Assembly (NCBI RefSeq): GCF_046156175.1 | Contig: NZ_JAYLVL010000002.1 | Coordinates: forward strand, 62,001-126,000 | Direction of reading: 5' to 3' | DNA: 64,000 nt | Source: Lacisediminihabitans sp046156175 | GTDB taxonomy: Bacteria > Actinomycetota > Actinomycetes > Actinomycetales > Microbacteriaceae | Notes under the pieces: generated by a model | What the model was told of the DNA's origin: nothing | What the model saw: the letters and a program-made list of their open reading frames with translations, nothing else | The model's database searches: none | In this document: in pieces, positions 61,492 through 64,000 of the stretch | Layout of the letters: each line of letters begins with the position of its first letter | How positions within the stretch are numbered: the stretch's first letter is position 1 | Made by a program: the position numbers and the translations under genes

Positions 61492-62655
61492 TTACTTCGA
61501 AGCCAGTTCGGCAGCCTTGGCGGCGCCGTCGTCCATGGTGTCGGCGAGCGACACGAGCGGGTGCGCGTATTCGGCGAGAATCGCGCGCCCCTCCTCGACC
61601 TTGTTGCCGTCGAGACGAACAACGAGGGGCTTGGATGCCGTGTCGCCGAGCGTCTTGAGCGCTCCGACGATGCCGTTGGCCACCGCGTCGCACGCGGTGA
61701 TGCCGCCGAAGACGTTCACGAACACGCTCTTCACCTGCGGGTCGCCGAGGATCACGTCGAGGCCGTTGGCCATCACCTCGGCGGATGCTCCACCGCCGAT
61801 GTCGAGGAAGTTGGCCGGCTTCACGTTGCCGAAGTTCTCGCCCGCATAGCTGACGACGTCGAGGGTGGACATCACGAGGCCAGCACCGTTTCCGATGACA
61901 CCGACCTCACCGTCGAGCTTCACGTAGTTGAGACCGAGTTTCTTGGCCTTCGCCTCGAGCGGGTCCTCCGAGTCGGTGTCCACGAGTGCCTCGTGGTTCG
62001 GGTGACGGAACTCCGCGTTCTCGTCGAGCGATACCTTGCCGTCGAGGGCGACGATGTCACCGTCTTCGGTGATCACGAGCGGGTTGACCTCGACGAGCGT
62101 GGCATCCTCGCCCTTGTAGACCTCGTAGAGCTTCACGAACACGGGAGCGACCTTCTCGACGATGTCGGCCGGGAACTTGCCCGCGATCGCGATCTCGGTG
62201 GCCTTGGCGAGGTCGATGCCGGTGAGCGGGTCGATCTCGATGCGAGCGAGGGCCTCGGGCCGCTCGACGGCGAGCTCCTCGATCTCCATGCCACCCTCGT
62301 AGCTCGCGAGTGAGAGGTAGCTGCGGTTCGCGCGGTCGAGCAGCACGGAGAAGTAGTACTCCTCCTTGATGCGGGCTCCGGCGGCGACCATGACCCGCTT
62401 GACGGTGTGACCCTTGATGTCGAGCCCGAAGATGCCTTCGGCTGCAGCAGCCGCGTCGTCCGGGTTGTGTGCGACCTTCACGCCGCCCGCCTTGCCGCGC
62501 CCGCCGGCTTTGACCTGCGCCTTGACGACGACCGTGCCGCCGAGCTTCGTCGCGGCTGCGCGCACCTCTTCCGGCGTATCGGCGATGATGCCGGCGAGTA
62601 CCGGCACTCCGTAGGATTCGAAGAGATCTCGGGCCTGGTACTCAAATAGATCCAC
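61492..62655 (-). CDS. sucC: succinyl-CoA synthetase beta subunit
   Basis: ATP-grasp subunit binding nucleotide and succinate. 387 residues from GTG 62655 (VDLFEYQARDLF), the normal family length. VVKAQVKAGGRGKAGGVK is the ATP-grasp loop, VEVNPLV and NVFGGITACD the conserved C-terminal sites. Two TCTCGATATCGAGA-type palindromes lie just upstream. Confidence 0.97.
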   Translation of the reverse strand: MDLFEYQARDLFESYGVPVLAGIIADTPEEVRAAATKLGGTVVVKAQVKAGGRGKAGGVKVAHNPDDAAAAAEGIFGLDIKGHTVKRVMVAAGARIKEEYYFSVLLDRANRSYLSLASYEGGMEIEELAVERPEALARIEIDPLTGIDLAKATEIAIAGKFPADIVEKVAPVFVKLYEVYKGEDATLVEVNPLVITEDGDIVALDGKVSLDENAEFRHPNHEALVDTDSEDPLEAKAKKLGLNYVKLDGEVGVIGNGAGLVMSTLDVVSYAGENFGNVKPANFLDIGGGASAEVMANGLDVILGDPQVKSVFVNVFGGITACDAVANGIVGALKTLGDTASKPLVVRLDGNKVEEGRAILAEYAHPLVSLADTMDDGAAKAAELASK

Positions 62656-62703
62656 GCTGCTGTGTCCAATCCGCAGTTCGTATGTCTGATGTGGCGGCAA
62701 GTC

Positions 62704-62733
62704 TCTCGATATCGAGATAGCTCGACATCAAGA
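62704..62733. promoter_or_regulatory. two adjacent TCTCGATATCGAGA-type operators before sucC
   Basis: A perfect 14-bp palindrome at 62704-62717, and a second copy with 11 of 14 matches at 62720-62733, centres 16 bp apart. The same core sits in the icd promoter (45897-45920). Confidence 0.75.
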
Positions 62734-62830
62734 TATTTGGGCCACCAAGCACTCTACCCCCGGCGGCTCGGGAGCTTGGCTCGAGTGGGACGACCAGGAG
62801 GGAAACTTTGGGGGTTTTTGCGCTCCCGAT

Positions 62831-64000
62831 TCAGACGGAGAATTGCACGGTGCCCGTCGGAATGTCCGCCGTCACCAGGGTCGCGCGCACCCGGCTGCCC
62901 GCCTCGAGCTGCCCGCTGCATTCCGCCGCCACCGCCGGGTCTGCCAGTTGGATGACTCCGCCGCCCTTTCGTGCGGAGATCACCGTCGCGTCGAAGACCT
63001 CGCCCACCCGCCCGCGCAGCACGGCGGCCTCGACCGCGTCGATCGAGCCCCGGCCGAGACGGGAGGCGATGCCGTCCGACGCAGCCATGACCGCCGGGAT
63101 GGCCGGCAGCGCACTCCGAACCCAGGACGGCACCGGATGCCCGGCCACGAGCGCCTCGCAGGTGACGAGAACGAAGCGGTCGACGAGGCGTCGCAACGGC
63201 GCGGTGGTGTGCGCATAGGGCGCCCCGACCGCGGCCTGCAGTGTGACCTTCGGGGCCTCGCCGTCGAAGACCGTATAGCCGGCGCCGCGGAAGAGCGAAC
63301 CGGCCGCATGGATGATCGCGAGCTGTCTCGGGTCGTCCGAGTCCAGGGTGCGCAGGTATTCGCCGTACGCGAGCTGCGGCGCCCACTGCCAGCCGAGTGC
63401 CACGGTCTGTAGCCGGAAGCGGTCGATGGCTGCGGCATCCGGGGCCGGCATGGTGCGCAGGATGCCGACTCCGCCCTCGATCATGATGCCGGCGGCGGCC
63501 ATGCCGGTCATCAGGGAGAGCTGGGCATTCCAGTCCTCGACCGGAAGCGACCGGCGGCGCTCGAGCCGGTAGACGTGATCGACTTCGGTGACCTCCTGAT
63601 CGGCGCGGTTGAGGCTCGCCCCTCCGCGCTTCCTCTCGAGCAGGATGCGCTTCTCGCCGACCTCTCGCAGCAGCTGCAGTGATTCGGCCGCCGTTCCCGC
63701 ATCGATCTCCCGCTGCACTTCGGCGTAGTCGCACTGGCGGATGCTGCGAATGCGAGCGCGGGCGACGGTGGCGACGATCACGTCGGCGGCGGCGTCGAGC
63801 GTGAAGTCCCACACGAACGCGCCGCGCACCTCGCCCGGCAGCAGCGACGCGGCATCCTCACTGATGACAGTCGGATGCAAGGGGATGCGGCCGTCGGGCG
63901 CGTACATGGTCTGGCCGCGCCGGCGGGCCTCCGCATCGATCGGGCCGTTCGGTGCGACGAACGCTGGCACATCGGCGATGGCGTACCGCACGCGGTATCC
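62831..64000 (-). CDS. RNB-domain ribonuclease, C-terminal part (5' end outside window)
   Basis: RNase II/R-family 3'-5' exoribonuclease. The frame stays open to the right edge. RYAIADVPAFVAPNG, the RNB catalytic region RRGQTMYAPDGRIPLHPTVISEDAASLLPG and RSALPAIPAVMAAS are actinobacterial RNB features. The C-terminus is a short barrel-like domain instead of a full S1 domain. Confidence 0.88.
   Translation of the reverse strand, partial: GYRVRYAIADVPAFVAPNGPIDAEARRRGQTMYAPDGRIPLHPTVISEDAASLLPGEVRGAFVWDFTLDAAADVIVATVARARIRSIRQCDYAEVQREIDAGTAAESLQLLREVGEKRILLERKRGGASLNRADQEVTEVDHVYRLERRRSLPVEDWNAQLSLMTGMAAAGIMIEGGVGILRTMPAPDAAAIDRFRLQTVALGWQWAPQLAYGEYLRTLDSDDPRQLAIIHAAGSLFRGAGYTVFDGEAPKVTLQAAVGAPYAHTTAPLRRLVDRFVLVTCEALVAGHPVPSWVRSALPAIPAVMAASDGIASRLGRGSIDAVEAAVLRGRVGEVFDATVISARKGGGVIQLADPAVAAECSGQLEAGSRVRATLVTADIPTGTVQFSV

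Overview
The window is high-GC DNA with dense, overlapping gene pairs (many ATGA or GTGA junctions) and frequent GTG/TTG starts. The gene content points to an actinobacterium: a MutT1-type NUDIX/phosphatase fusion, SigK/RskA, a DUF7882-like small protein, a DUF6350 membrane protein beside purN-purH, a HutC-type GntR, ROK regulators and eukaryote-type Icd. Several small families (DUF7882-like, YrdB/DUF2568, the GGTCGAGTAGCGAGCG palindrome) are typical of Microbacteriaceae, so that family is my best guess.

Layout. 1-6.5 kb: phosphate block (3' end of ppk, NUDIX/phosphatase, pstS-pstC-pstA-pstB) with a Pho-box-like repeat before pstS and a strong hairpin between pstS and pstC. 6.7-16.4 kb: regulation. 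This holds sigK-rskA, a conserved hypothetical, tRNA-Lys, a cation/proton antiporter, a solo TOPRIM protein, a second SigK-like sigma factor, an RsbQ-like hydrolase overlapping a PAS-GAF-GGDEF cyclase, a divergent EAL phosphodiesterase and two small hypotheticals. 16.4-22.8 kb: Pr6Pr membrane protein, ferritin-VIT1 fusion, and a galactose block (aldose epimerase interrupted by an assembly gap, DeoR regulator, galT, galK). 22.8-29.8 kb: lipoprotein, then one-carbon and vitamin B6 genes (PPOX protein, folD, glyA behind a probable ZTP riboswitch, MFS exporter, purU, pdxH).

29.7-34.4 kb is a five-gene operon joined throughout by stop/start overlaps: NCS1 permease, cysteine hydrolase, GntR regulator, ADP-ribosylglycohydrolase-family protein and PfkB kinase. 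It looks like a nucleoside or N-riboside uptake and breakdown route whose substrate I cannot name. 34.5-40.7 kb is amino-sugar catabolism (nagA, nagB, ROK kinase, GH3 hexosaminidase, ROK repressor with two matching operators). 40.7-46.9 kb: large secreted subtilase, icd, GNAT and an alkyltransferase-like protein. 47.5-52.8 kb: a heterodimeric ABC exporter, a 26-codon ORF in its leader, and a membrane-anchored dimethylargininase-like enzyme. This stretch is flanked on both sides by clusters of a 48-bp palindromic repeat. 53.4-64 kb: purH, purN, DUF6350, dhaM(HPr)-dhaL-dhaK, a fasciclin protein, sucD-sucC and the 3' part of an RNB ribonuclease.

Cross-links inside the window. icd and sucC share the same unusual palindrome, suggesting co-regulation of the TCA cycle. 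Two SigK-type sigma factors, one RskA and a fasciclin protein recall the mycobacterial SigK regulon. ROK operators tie the amino-sugar genes together. There is no CRISPR array, prophage or insertion sequence. The most notable candidates for undescribed biology are the RsbQ/PAS-GAF-GGDEF module, the NCS1/hydrolase/ADP-ribosylglycohydrolase/kinase operon, the leader ORF before the ABC exporter, and the two palindromic repeat families.
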